DNA of 64,000 bases from a virus: IMG/VR virus record IMGVR_UViG_3300030329_005017, positions 1 to 64,000 of that record, one strand, 5' to 3'. The notes beneath the pieces were generated by a model. That model was not told where the DNA came from, ran no database searches, and worked only from the letters and a program-made list of their open reading frames with translations. The translations under genes were made by a program, and so were the position numbers. Below are positions 18,027 through 27,679 of this stretch, piece by piece. Every line of letters begins with the position of its first letter. The stretch's first letter is position 1.

Positions 18027-20384
18027 ATGGCATATAAAGCATTTAGTCTGGAAGATCAACAACCGTTTGCTACAAGCAAGGGCGCAAATGTCTCTCTTAG
18101 TGAAGACAGCCCTTGCGCCAGCTTTTTACATTTTTTTACAGGTGTAAGAAGTTTTGGTAAAGTAAATATTTTTGATCCTAACCAACCCCCTAGTTTTGAC
18201 ATAACAACTCTGACGGAAGTAAAATATAACTGGAACTTTGATGGATATGTATTACCGGGGCAAACTACTCTAACAGCACAAGTTTATGATGGCGCTTTCT
18301 TAAGTTCTGCTGATCAATTTTTTGCCACAGATACAAACGCTAATAGCTCTAAGAGTCATCAAGATATTTTTCGTTTCTGCCAAAGCTATCTTTATAGAGC
18401 AGATAAAGATCTGGTGGAGTTTGGTGGAGCGGTAGCGGCTACGGCTCTTGATAGTTCATCTTCAGCAGGTTATAAGACAGACGTAGTAAGAGAGATTAAT
18501 ACTCGTAAAGATTTATTTAAGTCTGCTATTAAGCCACAAAGTTTTAGACTACAAGTTAATGATTCCAATACATCTATAACAGGAGCTATTAATGGAGCTT
18601 CTGCTAATACGGCATATAGTGGAACCACTTTGTTTGGAAGTCAAACTCCAAATGTGTCGGCATTTACTACAGCCTTGGAGTTAAAAAATCCTTTTGGTGG
18701 TATAGCATCTACTACTAAGAAAAGCTTTTTTGGTGTAGATGTACAAAGGAATGGCAGTAACGCTAAACAAACTACTCAACCTAACTTAGATTCAGTAAGA
18801 ACTGCCTGTACTATAGAGGCTATTATTAGACCGTTTAGAAGTGATTCTATTATATATTTTAGAAGGCTAAACACAGGCACTAATGGTACTGACTTTTCAA
18901 CATCACTAACCCAAGACAATTTTATGAAGTTGGAGTTAACCAACTCACCAGATGGAACACAGCCGGCCTTTAGGTTTAGTATAAGAACAGTTTCAGATGC
19001 CGGCGATTTTACTTCTGATTTTGCTCAAGCTAATGTTCAAGCTTCTGGGTTATTTATTCCTAATGATGTAGGTATTAATATATTTGATGGTCAGTTTCAT
19101 CATATTGTAGTAAGTTGGGATATGTATGAGTTTGATAACTTAACTTCTTCTAGTAATGCTGAGTTAGGTGCAGGTATTGTTTTAGGGTATATTGATAACT
19201 ATAAGCTTCAAAACAGAGAACAGGTTTTTCCGAGACTTTCGGGCGCTGATGCTGCTGATGGTCCAGTTGTACAGGCTAATATGGTAGAGAATAGAATACC
19301 AGTCAAACAAACTGCTTTGTATGGTGCGTTAGGGGCAGGTGTTTTTAACCTAAACAATGTATATATTGGAACCTCTAACTATAATAGACCAAATGGCGAT
19401 ACTAAGGGAGACATTGGTGCTTTAGCTACTCAGTTTGATGGTAAAATACAAGGTATGTTTGATGGTCAGATACAACATTTGCGGGTGTGGAATCAAAGAC
19501 TCAAGGATGGGTATGGTGAATGGAACTTAGGTGTTGGACAGCAGCTAACCTTATCTGCAGCAAATCAAGAAACCAACACTTCTGTTGCTCTTAGTTATGA
19601 TAACTTTCAAAACTCTGCTTTGACTTCAACTTCAGCTGCCAATATTGCAGCTTGGTGGTATTTCAATAATATCAATGGCGTTAGTGGCGCTGATATTGCA
19701 GGTGGTTTATCGGCATCTACTCAACCTGGCGATGCTACTGGTGTATTATCATCTAACACAGGTGCAGTGGTGGGTAATGGCAAAGTAAAGCTATTTGATA
19801 ATAAGGATATAGTTTGTGGCACTAGTGGTAATGTCTTAACAGACTTACAAGTATCTGCTATTCCACGCGATTATTTATATTTTGATCAGAAACCTATGAA
19901 CTCGCCTGTTAATAACTATTTGCCTCAAGGTAGGTTGTTGAGAACAGGTATTGATAACTCTGAGCATAGAATTGGTTTGGTTTATTATGATTTAGGATTA
20001 GCAACTATTGATGGCGATGATCCTACTGCTCGACTAAACTGGACATTTGCGGCTTCGGGGACTACGGGTGATATGGGGTTTGCTGTAACTGGTCTTAATA
20101 ATACTTCATTTAACTTCCAGCGGATTGTGTTTGAAAATCAAGAAAATATTGCTACATTGTTATTGAATGCTACAGCAAGTGGTAATGAAATGAATTTCGC
20201 TGGCAACAGAACAGGTTATAGTAGTGAAACTGAAGAGCCAGTGTTTGATGATCCTACTAGCTATATTACAAGTGTTGGTCTTTATAATCATAACAATGAT
20301 TTGTTGGCTGTTGCTAAACTAGCTAAGCCAGTTAAAAAAGATGATACTATTAATTTGACTACTCAAGTTAAGCTAGATTTTTAG
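18027..20384 (+). CDS. Fibre protein with LamG domain and GLYN module
   Basis: 785 residues. A LamG/concanavalin-like domain lies at about 261-498: it starts RTACTIEAIIRPFRSDS, has the central FDGQFHHIVVSWDMYE strand pair, and ends in GQIQHLRVWNQRLKDG. These domains usually bind sugars or proteins. The C-terminal 39 residues are copy 2 of the GLYN module. The N-terminal 260 residues are unassigned and may form the anchor. It is likely a host-recognition fibre or side appendage; trimerisation or chaperone sequences were not recognised. Confidence 0.62.
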   Translation: MAYKAFSLEDQQPFATSKGANVSLSEDSPCASFLHFFTGVRSFGKVNIFDPNQPPSFDITTLTEVKYNWNFDGYVLPGQTTLTAQVYDGAFLSSADQFFATDTNANSSKSHQDIFRFCQSYLYRADKDLVEFGGAVAATALDSSSSAGYKTDVVREINTRKDLFKSAIKPQSFRLQVNDSNTSITGAINGASANTAYSGTTLFGSQTPNVSAFTTALELKNPFGGIASTTKKSFFGVDVQRNGSNAKQTTQPNLDSVRTACTIEAIIRPFRSDSIIYFRRLNTGTNGTDFSTSLTQDNFMKLELTNSPDGTQPAFRFSIRTVSDAGDFTSDFAQANVQASGLFIPNDVGINIFDGQFHHIVVSWDMYEFDNLTSSSNAELGAGIVLGYIDNYKLQNREQVFPRLSGADAADGPVVQANMVENRIPVKQTALYGALGAGVFNLNNVYIGTSNYNRPNGDTKGDIGALATQFDGKIQGMFDGQIQHLRVWNQRLKDGYGEWNLGVGQQLTLSAANQETNTSVALSYDNFQNSALTSTSAANIAAWWYFNNINGVSGADIAGGLSASTQPGDATGVLSSNTGAVVGNGKVKLFDNKDIVCGTSGNVLTDLQVSAIPRDYLYFDQKPMNSPVNNYLPQGRLLRTGIDNSEHRIGLVYYDLGLATIDGDDPTARLNWTFAASGTTGDMGFAVTGLNNTSFNFQRIVFENQENIATLLLNATASGNEMNFAGNRTGYSSETEEPVFDDPTSYITSVGLYNHNNDLLAVAKLAKPVKKDDTINLTTQVKLDF
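20265..20384 (+). repeat. GLYN module, copy 2
   Basis: 39-residue C-terminal repeat beginning ITSVGLYNHNNDLLAVAK and ending in a strand with KLDF. At DNA level it is close to copy 3 (GTTGGTCTTTATAAT is shared), which suggests gene duplication rather than convergence. Confidence 0.72.
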
Positions 20385-20393
20385 GGGTATGAA

Positions 20394-21389
20394 ATGAATA
20401 AACTACCACAACAAATCTTTAATAACTCATCTACTGGTGGGCCTAGAGTGCCTGTAGCTGTTCATCCTTTGATTAAAACAGCATATGTAAGTTTGTCTCC
20501 ACAAGATCAGTTTTTTAACAACTGGGAAACTTCTAACCTAGTAACCTTAAGCGGATTTAATTCTGCGTTAGGTTTAGCTGATCACACAATGACAACTAAT
20601 AAAAACAAGGTACAGGCTTATACAGCAACTGTAACAGGTAGTAACTCCAGTAACTTTTTTGTTATTGGAGGTTTGATGAATCAACGACACTTTACTAACA
20701 CTTTGACCGGAACTACTACCGCTTCATTATCTGCTATCGTAGGTAATGGTGCTATGGGTGTATTTTCTATTAGAAAGCTTTATTTTGATACTAAAATAGA
20801 GCCTGGAAGTTTAACGGCTACTGTAACTGGAACCAACTCTTTTGGTATAGATATGGCTGGTGATTATTATGACTCTGGTTCGGGTGAGTTTAAAGCTAAA
20901 ACAGCACATGGTGGTGCTGTTGATGCAGATGGAACTATTGGCGCAGTATTAGTTGATGAAGGAATGTTTGTGGTTACTTCTTCTACTATGAGAGAAGTGG
21001 CTACAGCAGTTACTGCGGTTAAGTATAGGACTAATGTATTAAACACAACTATAAGTGTTTTCTGTAAATGTTCATCTGACGCTCTTAACTTTACATTAAA
21101 CCCATCAAGTTTTAGTATTAGTTCTATTAGTGCTTCTACAGATCCTGCTATTGGCGCTATCGGCCAATCATTTAATAATATTTTAGCTAACTCAACAATA
21201 ACAGCTAGTACTGATAGAGCGCAATATTTACCGGGACTTGTAAGTTCTGGAGCTGGTTGGTCACCATACATAACAACAGTTGGTCTTTATAATAATAATA
21301 ATGATTTATTGGCTGTTGCAAAAGTGGCTACACCACTTAAGAAACCAAATGATTTACCACTAACTTTTAAGGTGCAAATAGATGTTTAA
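20394..21389 (+). CDS. Fibre/appendage protein with GLYN module
   Basis: 331 residues, Thr/Ser/Ala-rich and beta-type throughout. It ends in copy 3 of the 39-residue GLYN module and overlaps the next gene by 8 nt. The N-terminus (LPQQIFNNSSTGGPRVPVAV) is not shared with the other fibre genes. No known domain was recognised. Position and the shared C-terminus place it with the other appendage genes, either as a short fibre or an adaptor. Confidence 0.56.
   Translation: MNKLPQQIFNNSSTGGPRVPVAVHPLIKTAYVSLSPQDQFFNNWETSNLVTLSGFNSALGLADHTMTTNKNKVQAYTATVTGSNSSNFFVIGGLMNQRHFTNTLTGTTTASLSAIVGNGAMGVFSIRKLYFDTKIEPGSLTATVTGTNSFGIDMAGDYYDSGSGEFKAKTAHGGAVDADGTIGAVLVDEGMFVVTSSTMREVATAVTAVKYRTNVLNTTISVFCKCSSDALNFTLNPSSFSISSISASTDPAIGAIGQSFNNILANSTITASTDRAQYLPGLVSSGAGWSPYITTVGLYNNNNDLLAVAKVATPLKKPNDLPLTFKVQIDV
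21270..21389 (+). repeat. GLYN module, copy 3
   Basis: 39-residue C-terminal repeat beginning ITTVGLYNNNNDLLAVAK and ending VQIDV. The copy contains an AAT run (NNNN) at the same site where copies 1 and 2 have SDN and HNN. Confidence 0.72.
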
Positions 21390-23151
21390 AAATATTTTCG
21401 CTAGTGGAACTGGCGTTACTCAAAGCACTGATGTAAGGTTGATTGATGATCCAGATGCATTGGAGTTTGGAGATACGCCTAGTTATTTATGTGCTGCTGG
21501 CATAACTGGAAATAATGTAAATGGTAATCTTACTGGCTCTCTAAAATCACTAGAGTTAGACGGTATAGATGATTATGTAAAGTTAGCCACAACCGCGGGA
21601 CTTGGTAGTGAAATCGTTCTTGAAGCTATTGGGGATGATAATGAAGGAGTTAAGCATGGTTCAACAGCTAACAATATAGCTTTTGAGGCATGGATAAAAC
21701 TTGATTCTTCTATTACTGCCATAGACGACCCTTCACAATATTATGAAGCTACTATTCAAAGAACCGCTACTGGATCTTTTAGTGGTTTTGATGGAATCTA
21801 TAGTTGTAAAACAATATACGCTACAAGTGCGAATGACTCTAGTCCATCTTCACCTGGATATGATGCAGCTGTTTCGGCTCACTTTATTGAGTTTAGTTAT
21901 GCTGGCGAACGGTTAGGTGGCACTGGACCAATATATGATCTTTCTATGTCTTCTGCTTGTAGTATTCCTTTGGATACTTGGGTCAATGTGTGGTGCGAGC
22001 ATACTGTTACGGCATCATCTACAGATACGGCAGCATTAAGTGGAGCACATACTTTTAAAATATATAGAGATGGCGTTTTAGATAGAATGCAAACAGGTCA
22101 TAACTTGATAGACAAAGCCAATCCAGCTGGAGGAGCTTCACAGTTTCCTTCTACTTCATTGAGAGAAAGTTATTGGTATGATGATCCTGTATCATTTGAT
22201 GGCAGGGTGGATGAGATGCGACTATGGCTAATGTCCGCTACTACAGACTCTATAACAGCACTAACTTCTGTTACTGGCATTGGCCTGAAGCCGGATGAGT
22301 TTGATGAGTTAGAACAATCTACTTATGATCAGTTTGCACCAAGTGGAGATTATTTGGCTGCTTGGTGGAGGTTTGAAACACTATCTGCTATTGACTTATT
22401 CGCTACTGTTGCGGATTGTATTCCCGATGTTACAGCTTATGGTCATAGCGGCACACCTTATAACTTTTCTGGCGCTGTAGATTTTTCTGAAGAAACTGTA
22501 CATACAAGAGGTGTTAGATGTACAGATTTTTGGAAACTATCTGGTGGCACAGAAGATCATGGGGGATTAACTGTTGTAGAAGAAAAGGATAGAGGTAATA
22601 ATGCTATATTGATTGATGAGGGTATGGAAAACCTAGTTACATCTGCTAATAATACTTGGAGTGCGATTAACTCTGATGCGGCTGTTAATCAAGATTCTAT
22701 AAATATTTTTTATGGATCTTCAGCGGTTATTGTTAATACTCTTAGTGCGGGAACTGGAGCGGTTCATACAATAGATTATGGAAATTTATTTTTTGATAAA
22801 AATGATTATACTATAGGTATGAGAAACATAGTAACTTCTGGTTCATCTTCAGCGAGAGTTACCTTTACATTAGGTCACCTTTCTAATTCTACTTCTACTA
22901 CCGCTATCTTTAATAAAACTACATGGGTACCTACGACTCTTACCTTGACTTGTTCGGCTGATGCTGATGAAACTAGTATTACTGGTTCGGTAAAAGTTGA
23001 ATCATTAACTAACTCTTCAGAAACAGATAACGCTGGCTCATTATTTAGAATAGATGGCTTATCAATACAAGAAGGTGATTACGACTCTACATTCATTGGA
23101 CCCGATCAAATAAGAAAGTCGGGCGAAATTAACTGGGCCGTGGTGGATTAA
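21382..23151 (+). CDS. Fibre protein with LamG domain
   Basis: 589 residues. Residues about 51-290 form a LamG-type beta sandwich: LKSLELDGIDDYVKL opens it, IAFEAWIKLDSS and DTWVNVWCEHTV are core strands, and FDGRVDEMRLWLMSA closes it. The next 300 residues are beta-rich with no family recognised. The end (RKSGEINWAVVD) lacks the GLYN module. The stop codon touches the next ATG (TAAATG), so the two genes are made together and their products may form one appendage. Confidence 0.6.
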   Translation: MFKNIFASGTGVTQSTDVRLIDDPDALEFGDTPSYLCAAGITGNNVNGNLTGSLKSLELDGIDDYVKLATTAGLGSEIVLEAIGDDNEGVKHGSTANNIAFEAWIKLDSSITAIDDPSQYYEATIQRTATGSFSGFDGIYSCKTIYATSANDSSPSSPGYDAAVSAHFIEFSYAGERLGGTGPIYDLSMSSACSIPLDTWVNVWCEHTVTASSTDTAALSGAHTFKIYRDGVLDRMQTGHNLIDKANPAGGASQFPSTSLRESYWYDDPVSFDGRVDEMRLWLMSATTDSITALTSVTGIGLKPDEFDELEQSTYDQFAPSGDYLAAWWRFETLSAIDLFATVADCIPDVTAYGHSGTPYNFSGAVDFSEETVHTRGVRCTDFWKLSGGTEDHGGLTVVEEKDRGNNAILIDEGMENLVTSANNTWSAINSDAAVNQDSINIFYGSSAVIVNTLSAGTGAVHTIDYGNLFFDKNDYTIGMRNIVTSGSSSARVTFTLGHLSNSTSTTAIFNKTTWVPTTLTLTCSADADETSITGSVKVESLTNSSETDNAGSLFRIDGLSIQEGDYDSTFIGPDQIRKSGEINWAVVD

Positions 23152-24585
23152 ATGGAAACTAAAGATTTAGTAATAGAAGCAACAGTAGCTTTTAAAAGCA
23201 ATAAGGGAAACTTTGATCATCAACCTGTTTTTACTTTGACTAACAATCCGGGACTAACTGGTGATGATTTTATTTCTTTGTATAGAATAAGACGATCCAC
23301 ATTGCCAAGTCAAGGGTTGTCTGGCACAGCTGTTTCCGCTGATGGAAGAATAGGTTTAACTATTGGAAGCTCTCAGGGCATAACTTCTTTAACTGGTAGT
23401 ACAAGAATAAAAGCACAAAGTTTAACTGCTGGCGCGCCGACTCTCACCGCTGATTGGGCTGCTGGTCCTAACTCTGGTACTTTGATTTCTACCACAAGCA
23501 CTACATGGTTGCCTGTTTATAATATTATTATTAATCAAACTGACACCAGTAAGATAGAGGTTATAACATTAGAAGAAGAAGAAAATAGATTTACGAGCGA
23601 TTTAACTATTACGGGGTTACCTACTTTAGCAGATATGAAAGTAATGGGTAATGGAGTAAGGCCACTAGGTAAGCAAACTGAAACAGGAGGTACTACACCC
23701 ACTGGAGAAGAAGGTAAAGCAGAGATATTAACTTATCTTTATAATAGGATGGAAGTACAAAACTCTTGGACCTCATCTGGCTTGACTGGTGTTTATGATA
23801 GATCCTTTAATGGATTAAGTGGTGCGTTGATGGGTAAGGCCGCAGGTAAAGGTGCAATGCAAACTGGTGGAAACCCTGGCGCTGGTACTGCAACAGTTAC
23901 AGGATGGAGTTTAGGACCAATAGAGGGTGGTTTTAGATTAGATAATGGTGGATACATAAAAACAAATAGATTAGCACCTAATGCTAGTCTTTTTAATACT
24001 AGAGATGAAGCTACTAGTGGTATGACATTTATGACTTATGCTAGGTTTCATGCTACTGGCTCTACTCAAAACATTATTACTATAGCCGGTGATGAAACAA
24101 ACCCTGCTTTTACTCTATCTTTTAAAGGTAATGGAGAACAAGCTGATACTGGTATTATAGAGTTTAGTAATTATTTATCTTCTATTACTGCTGGCTCTAT
24201 TACAGCTTCTGATAATACAATGGCTGGAGCTTATCCTATTAAACTTAATAGGTGGTATCATATTGCTGGCAAAGTTTCTGCTATTGGAGATTTATCTGGT
24301 TTATCATTATATATAAACGGAGAAAAAACTACATTAGCTAGATCAACATCTTCTGTATCTGGTACTGGACCTGCAGCTGCTACTGGCAATATAGTAGCTA
24401 TGGCTAGCCCAACTAATCCTTTAGCTTTCTTTGGATCTGATAAGGCAGGTAATGGAGCAGTGGTAGCTCATGATCTATCTTTAACTAGAATATTTACTAG
24501 AGGCTTAAGTGATTCTGAAGTGTTCCAGAATTATATAGCTACTGTACCAGGTAATATTACTTTAAAATCTTTTAAGATAGGATAA
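23152..24585 (+). CDS. Fibre/tip protein with LamG domain
   Basis: 477 residues. A second LamG-like domain lies at about 280-470: MTFMTYARFHATGSTQN, LNRWYHIAGKVSA, then GLSLYINGEKTTL and HDLSLTRIFTRGL are the usual strand pattern ending in the RVFxRALSDxE turn. The first 270 residues are beta-rich and unassigned. It starts directly at the stop of the preceding LamG gene and is the last gene of the appendage block, so it may be a distal fibre or tip protein. Confidence 0.58.
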   Translation: METKDLVIEATVAFKSNKGNFDHQPVFTLTNNPGLTGDDFISLYRIRRSTLPSQGLSGTAVSADGRIGLTIGSSQGITSLTGSTRIKAQSLTAGAPTLTADWAAGPNSGTLISTTSTTWLPVYNIIINQTDTSKIEVITLEEEENRFTSDLTITGLPTLADMKVMGNGVRPLGKQTETGGTTPTGEEGKAEILTYLYNRMEVQNSWTSSGLTGVYDRSFNGLSGALMGKAAGKGAMQTGGNPGAGTATVTGWSLGPIEGGFRLDNGGYIKTNRLAPNASLFNTRDEATSGMTFMTYARFHATGSTQNIITIAGDETNPAFTLSFKGNGEQADTGIIEFSNYLSSITAGSITASDNTMAGAYPIKLNRWYHIAGKVSAIGDLSGLSLYINGEKTTLARSTSSVSGTGPAAATGNIVAMASPTNPLAFFGSDKAGNGAVVAHDLSLTRIFTRGLSDSEVFQNYIATVPGNITLKSFKIG

Positions 24586-24637
24586 ACTAAAAACCCACTG
24601 CACATAAGGTTAATAAACTTTTACAGAGATTTAAACT

Positions 24638-25261
24638 ATGAATTTTCAAATAAATAAAAATAAAACGGTTGATGATTTCAAAAAGTATATTAAAAAGTTT
24701 GAAAAGCCAGAGGATGATTATAATCCTAAGCATGCTAAGAAAATAAGCACTCCTAGTAATTATTATGTGTTGGATAGAGTACGCTCTCTGTATCAGTGGG
24801 TATTAAGAAACTCTATTTTAGATCTAAGGCATAGCTATATTCATAATGACGATGACTTCAAACAACTTAAAGGTGATATTGAAAACTATATTAGAAACAA
24901 AATAAGAAGCAGAAGTGATGGAACCATCTATCTGAAGGTTAAAGATATAGTTTTTGATGGAAGCCAAGAACAATATAAAGATTATTTAGTAAAGAATAAA
25001 ACAAAACTTATTTCTGTAGTTAGAAAGATAGTTGATGATATTAATGGTTTTATTAATGGTGAAGCTGAGTTTGATAAAAATAAGCCAGTATTAAACGATG
25101 AGTTTATTAAGGAAGAGATTGTAGAAGAAGAGGTAGTGGTAGAAGAAGAAGAGCAACCAGAAGAGAAGCCAGTCGTTGAGGAAGAAAAAAAGATATTTAT
25201 TGGAGTAAGTTTATCACTAAAGAGCTTAATGGAAGAGATTAATAATGAACAAAGTGATTGA
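24638..25261 (+). CDS. Unknown protein with acidic C-terminal tail
   Basis: 207 residues. The first 145 are charged and helical with many Lys, Asp and Tyr. Residues about 150-185 are a near-continuous run of Glu and Val (EEIVEEEVVVEEEEQ), then a short helix, ISLKSLMEEI-like, closes the protein. I recognise no family. It overlaps the next gene by 17 nt. Acidic tails of this type occur in phage scaffold and internal proteins, but that is only a compositional resemblance. Confidence 0.55.
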   Translation: MNFQINKNKTVDDFKKYIKKFEKPEDDYNPKHAKKISTPSNYYVLDRVRSLYQWVLRNSILDLRHSYIHNDDDFKQLKGDIENYIRNKIRSRSDGTIYLKVKDIVFDGSQEQYKDYLVKNKTKLISVVRKIVDDINGFINGEAEFDKNKPVLNDEFIKEEIVEEEVVVEEEEQPEEKPVVEEEKKIFIGVSLSLKSLMEEINNEQSD

Positions 25262-27185
25262 TGACATTCTAGTAGAAGCTACTATATTGGGAATGATGAG
25301 TGAGGCTTCTAGTTATGAAGATTTTGTAAATCAAAAGATGCCTGGATTAGATAACAAACAGGTTAAGGTTGGTACTGCCTTAACATATAAGACTCATAAA
25401 GATTTTAATCAGCGCCAAGATAAGCAAAAAGTATATATGGACGCAGTGCAGAATCTACAAAGCGGTATTGAAAGCGGTCAAATAAAGAAAAGTCAAGTGC
25501 CCGATGAATACTCTGCAGAACTAAAAAGAAAATCGGCTGAACCTACCAAAGATACTGATAAGAAAGAAAAAGAGAAAGATTCGGCTCGGGCTGATCAATC
25601 AACTGATGATTCTGATTTTGCAAAAGTTGCCGACGATCCACCACAGAAGGATACCGACAAGAAAAAAGATAAAAATAAAGATTCCGATGGTCGCAGAATG
25701 ATTGGGGATAAGGATAAAACCTTAAGGGATGTCGATAGCACAACAACAGAAGAGTTTCAAAGAGAATTAGAGCCAAGTGATGAAGAGTTTGAAAAGAGAA
25801 ACAAAAAGTTTGCCAATCCCATACCACCACCTGCATACAAAGCGCCAGAGGGTCTTTTAGATAATCCCAACTTTCCTAAAAAGTATGTAAAGGCACTTGA
25901 GAGATTAATAAATACTCAACCAATTGGTGATGCAAAAAGGTGGGGTCATTATAGTGACATTCCTGGCGGAGCAGGTAGGGTTCAAGCTCAGGCTGGCGAG
26001 CTAATGACGATGATGGGCGCCTCTATGAGTGATGAAGATTTTGAAACATTTATTAATTCCATAGATAGTCATGTTGATGAGTTAGTTGATAAGAATCCAA
26101 ACATGAAAAAAGATAGTACTAGATCGGTACCGAAGAGCTGGGTCAAATCAGCTGTAAATAATAGACAAGCTATTCTAAATAGAGTCAGAGAAGAATATCC
26201 CGATGCTGAAATAGTAGCTACTTCATGGGACACCAAAGATGATGTTGAAGCCTTGGGGCTAGATGACTATGAGAAAAATAAGGGTTTTTCTACAGACATG
26301 TACATGAAAATAAGAACCGCTGATGGCGATGTTTTGGATGAAATATCTTTGAAGAAAGATGTGAATGTTAACTTCCTCAATGCAGGTACTGGAAGTTTTT
26401 CAAAATGGGATCCGGACTTACCCGATGAGATAAATCCAAATGTATATGCGCGTACCCAAAGAGAAAATCTAGCTAAAACAGGTAAAAAATTAAGTGGTAG
26501 TATTGAAAAGTTATTATCTAGCGGCAAGAATACTCCAGAGATAAAGGCGTTTAAGGCGCTAATGAAATCGAAGAAAATAGATTTTTCTCAAGCTTTAGAA
26601 GATACAATGGCAGGCAAGGGAAGTAGAGCCAAGTCCAATGTGGTACAGTCAGGCATAGCAGCTATGGCCGCGGCCGGCAATAAAGATGCACAAAAATTTA
26701 TGAAGGGAGTTGATAGTAGACATAGAGCATATAATGCGGCAGCTATAGAAGCTATTGTTAGTAATGACAAACTAAAAGAAGGAATGCTAAAAGAGATTAG
26801 ATCAGAGTTTCCGTTAAAAGCCGTTGGCGAAGGCGAAGAAACTATGGCTATTGGAGATCTATCATTGGATAGAGCGACAATGAGAAACATATTTGGAACT
26901 GATGATTTCGACACAATAAAACAAAGACTTTCCGCTGAGCCAGGTCCACCACCTTATTTGTCCTATAAGGCAGGCCCAGAAGGTGATATAATTCCATTAG
27001 CTGAAATAGTAGTGCGTGAAGACGGAGTTGGGTATGGTGCCAACTTTAAGTTTGAAATGACATTAGATAAAAGGTTTGCTAAAAAATTAAGAGAAGCCAA
27101 CGAAGCGGTTTATGGCGGAAGCAAGAATGAATCAGTAGTATATGATCACATACAAACCCTGTTAGAAATGGCAAGGCAGGTTTAG
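25245..27185 (+). CDS. Large protein with possible PD-(D/E)XK nuclease core
   Basis: 646 residues. An N-terminal helical part is followed by a highly charged, disordered Lys/Asp/Glu linker (about 95-190). The folded part starts near 200. At 345-375 the text STDMYMK, then GDVLDEISLKKDVNV has the spacing of a PD-(D/E)XK core, with D351, E366 and K370 as candidate catalytic residues, followed by a glycine-rich LNAGTGSF turn. This makes a virion-associated or recombination nuclease possible, but the motif is short and could be chance. No other family was recognised. Confidence 0.5.
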   Translation: MNKVIDDILVEATILGMMSEASSYEDFVNQKMPGLDNKQVKVGTALTYKTHKDFNQRQDKQKVYMDAVQNLQSGIESGQIKKSQVPDEYSAELKRKSAEPTKDTDKKEKEKDSARADQSTDDSDFAKVADDPPQKDTDKKKDKNKDSDGRRMIGDKDKTLRDVDSTTTEEFQRELEPSDEEFEKRNKKFANPIPPPAYKAPEGLLDNPNFPKKYVKALERLINTQPIGDAKRWGHYSDIPGGAGRVQAQAGELMTMMGASMSDEDFETFINSIDSHVDELVDKNPNMKKDSTRSVPKSWVKSAVNNRQAILNRVREEYPDAEIVATSWDTKDDVEALGLDDYEKNKGFSTDMYMKIRTADGDVLDEISLKKDVNVNFLNAGTGSFSKWDPDLPDEINPNVYARTQRENLAKTGKKLSGSIEKLLSSGKNTPEIKAFKALMKSKKIDFSQALEDTMAGKGSRAKSNVVQSGIAAMAAAGNKDAQKFMKGVDSRHRAYNAAAIEAIVSNDKLKEGMLKEIRSEFPLKAVGEGEETMAIGDLSLDRATMRNIFGTDDFDTIKQRLSAEPGPPPYLSYKAGPEGDIIPLAEIVVREDGVGYGANFKFEMTLDKRFAKKLREANEAVYGGSKNESVVYDHIQTLLEMARQV

Positions 27186-27230
27186 TATTATGACCTTTTT
27201 TATTAATATTATTCAAGAAAGGTTTTTGAT

Positions 27231-27656
27231 ATGGAGCAGATAAGTGACACACTATTGTTAGCCACTTTCTGTAAGGCTCGTAATGTTAAATCTACTATTG
27301 ATTTGATTACCGACAGTTTTGAAGTTGTTGGTGGCAAGATTTTTATTTTACAGGATGAGTCAGACAGATATAAAAAAATACTTACCTACAATATTGTTAA
27401 AGACGAAGTAGTATTTTCGGACGTTATTAAGAACACCATTTCATTGCATCGTAAGAAGGAAGTCAATTCTTTATATACGCTTAATGCTTTAAATGAAGTA
27501 GTGAAGATTCAAAATAATGGCGTGCTTGATTCTAAGTTTTCAGTTGAATGGGAAGACTATAGAAATACTTTGTTAGTAACATACAAAGAAGAGGATGGCG
27601 AACAAAAGCTTAGGAGAATAAACACAAGGCTTATTAGTGTTGTAAATATTGATTAA
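27231..27656 (+). CDS. Conserved-looking phage protein, unknown function
   Basis: 141 residues, mixed alpha/beta, with alternating Val/Ile strands (EVVGGKIFILQDES, ILTYNIVKDEVVF) and a C-terminal strand pair ending RRINTRLISVVNID. No catalytic motif, Cys cluster or membrane segment. It stands alone, separated by 45 nt before and 23 nt after, with the Shine-Dalgarno AAGAAAGG. I do not recognise its family. Confidence 0.55.
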   Translation: MEQISDTLLLATFCKARNVKSTIDLITDSFEVVGGKIFILQDESDRYKKILTYNIVKDEVVFSDVIKNTISLHRKKEVNSLYTLNALNEVVKIQNNGVLDSKFSVEWEDYRNTLLVTYKEEDGEQKLRRINTRLISVVNID

Positions 27657-27679
27657 AGGTTTTTTAGAAAGGTTTTTTA

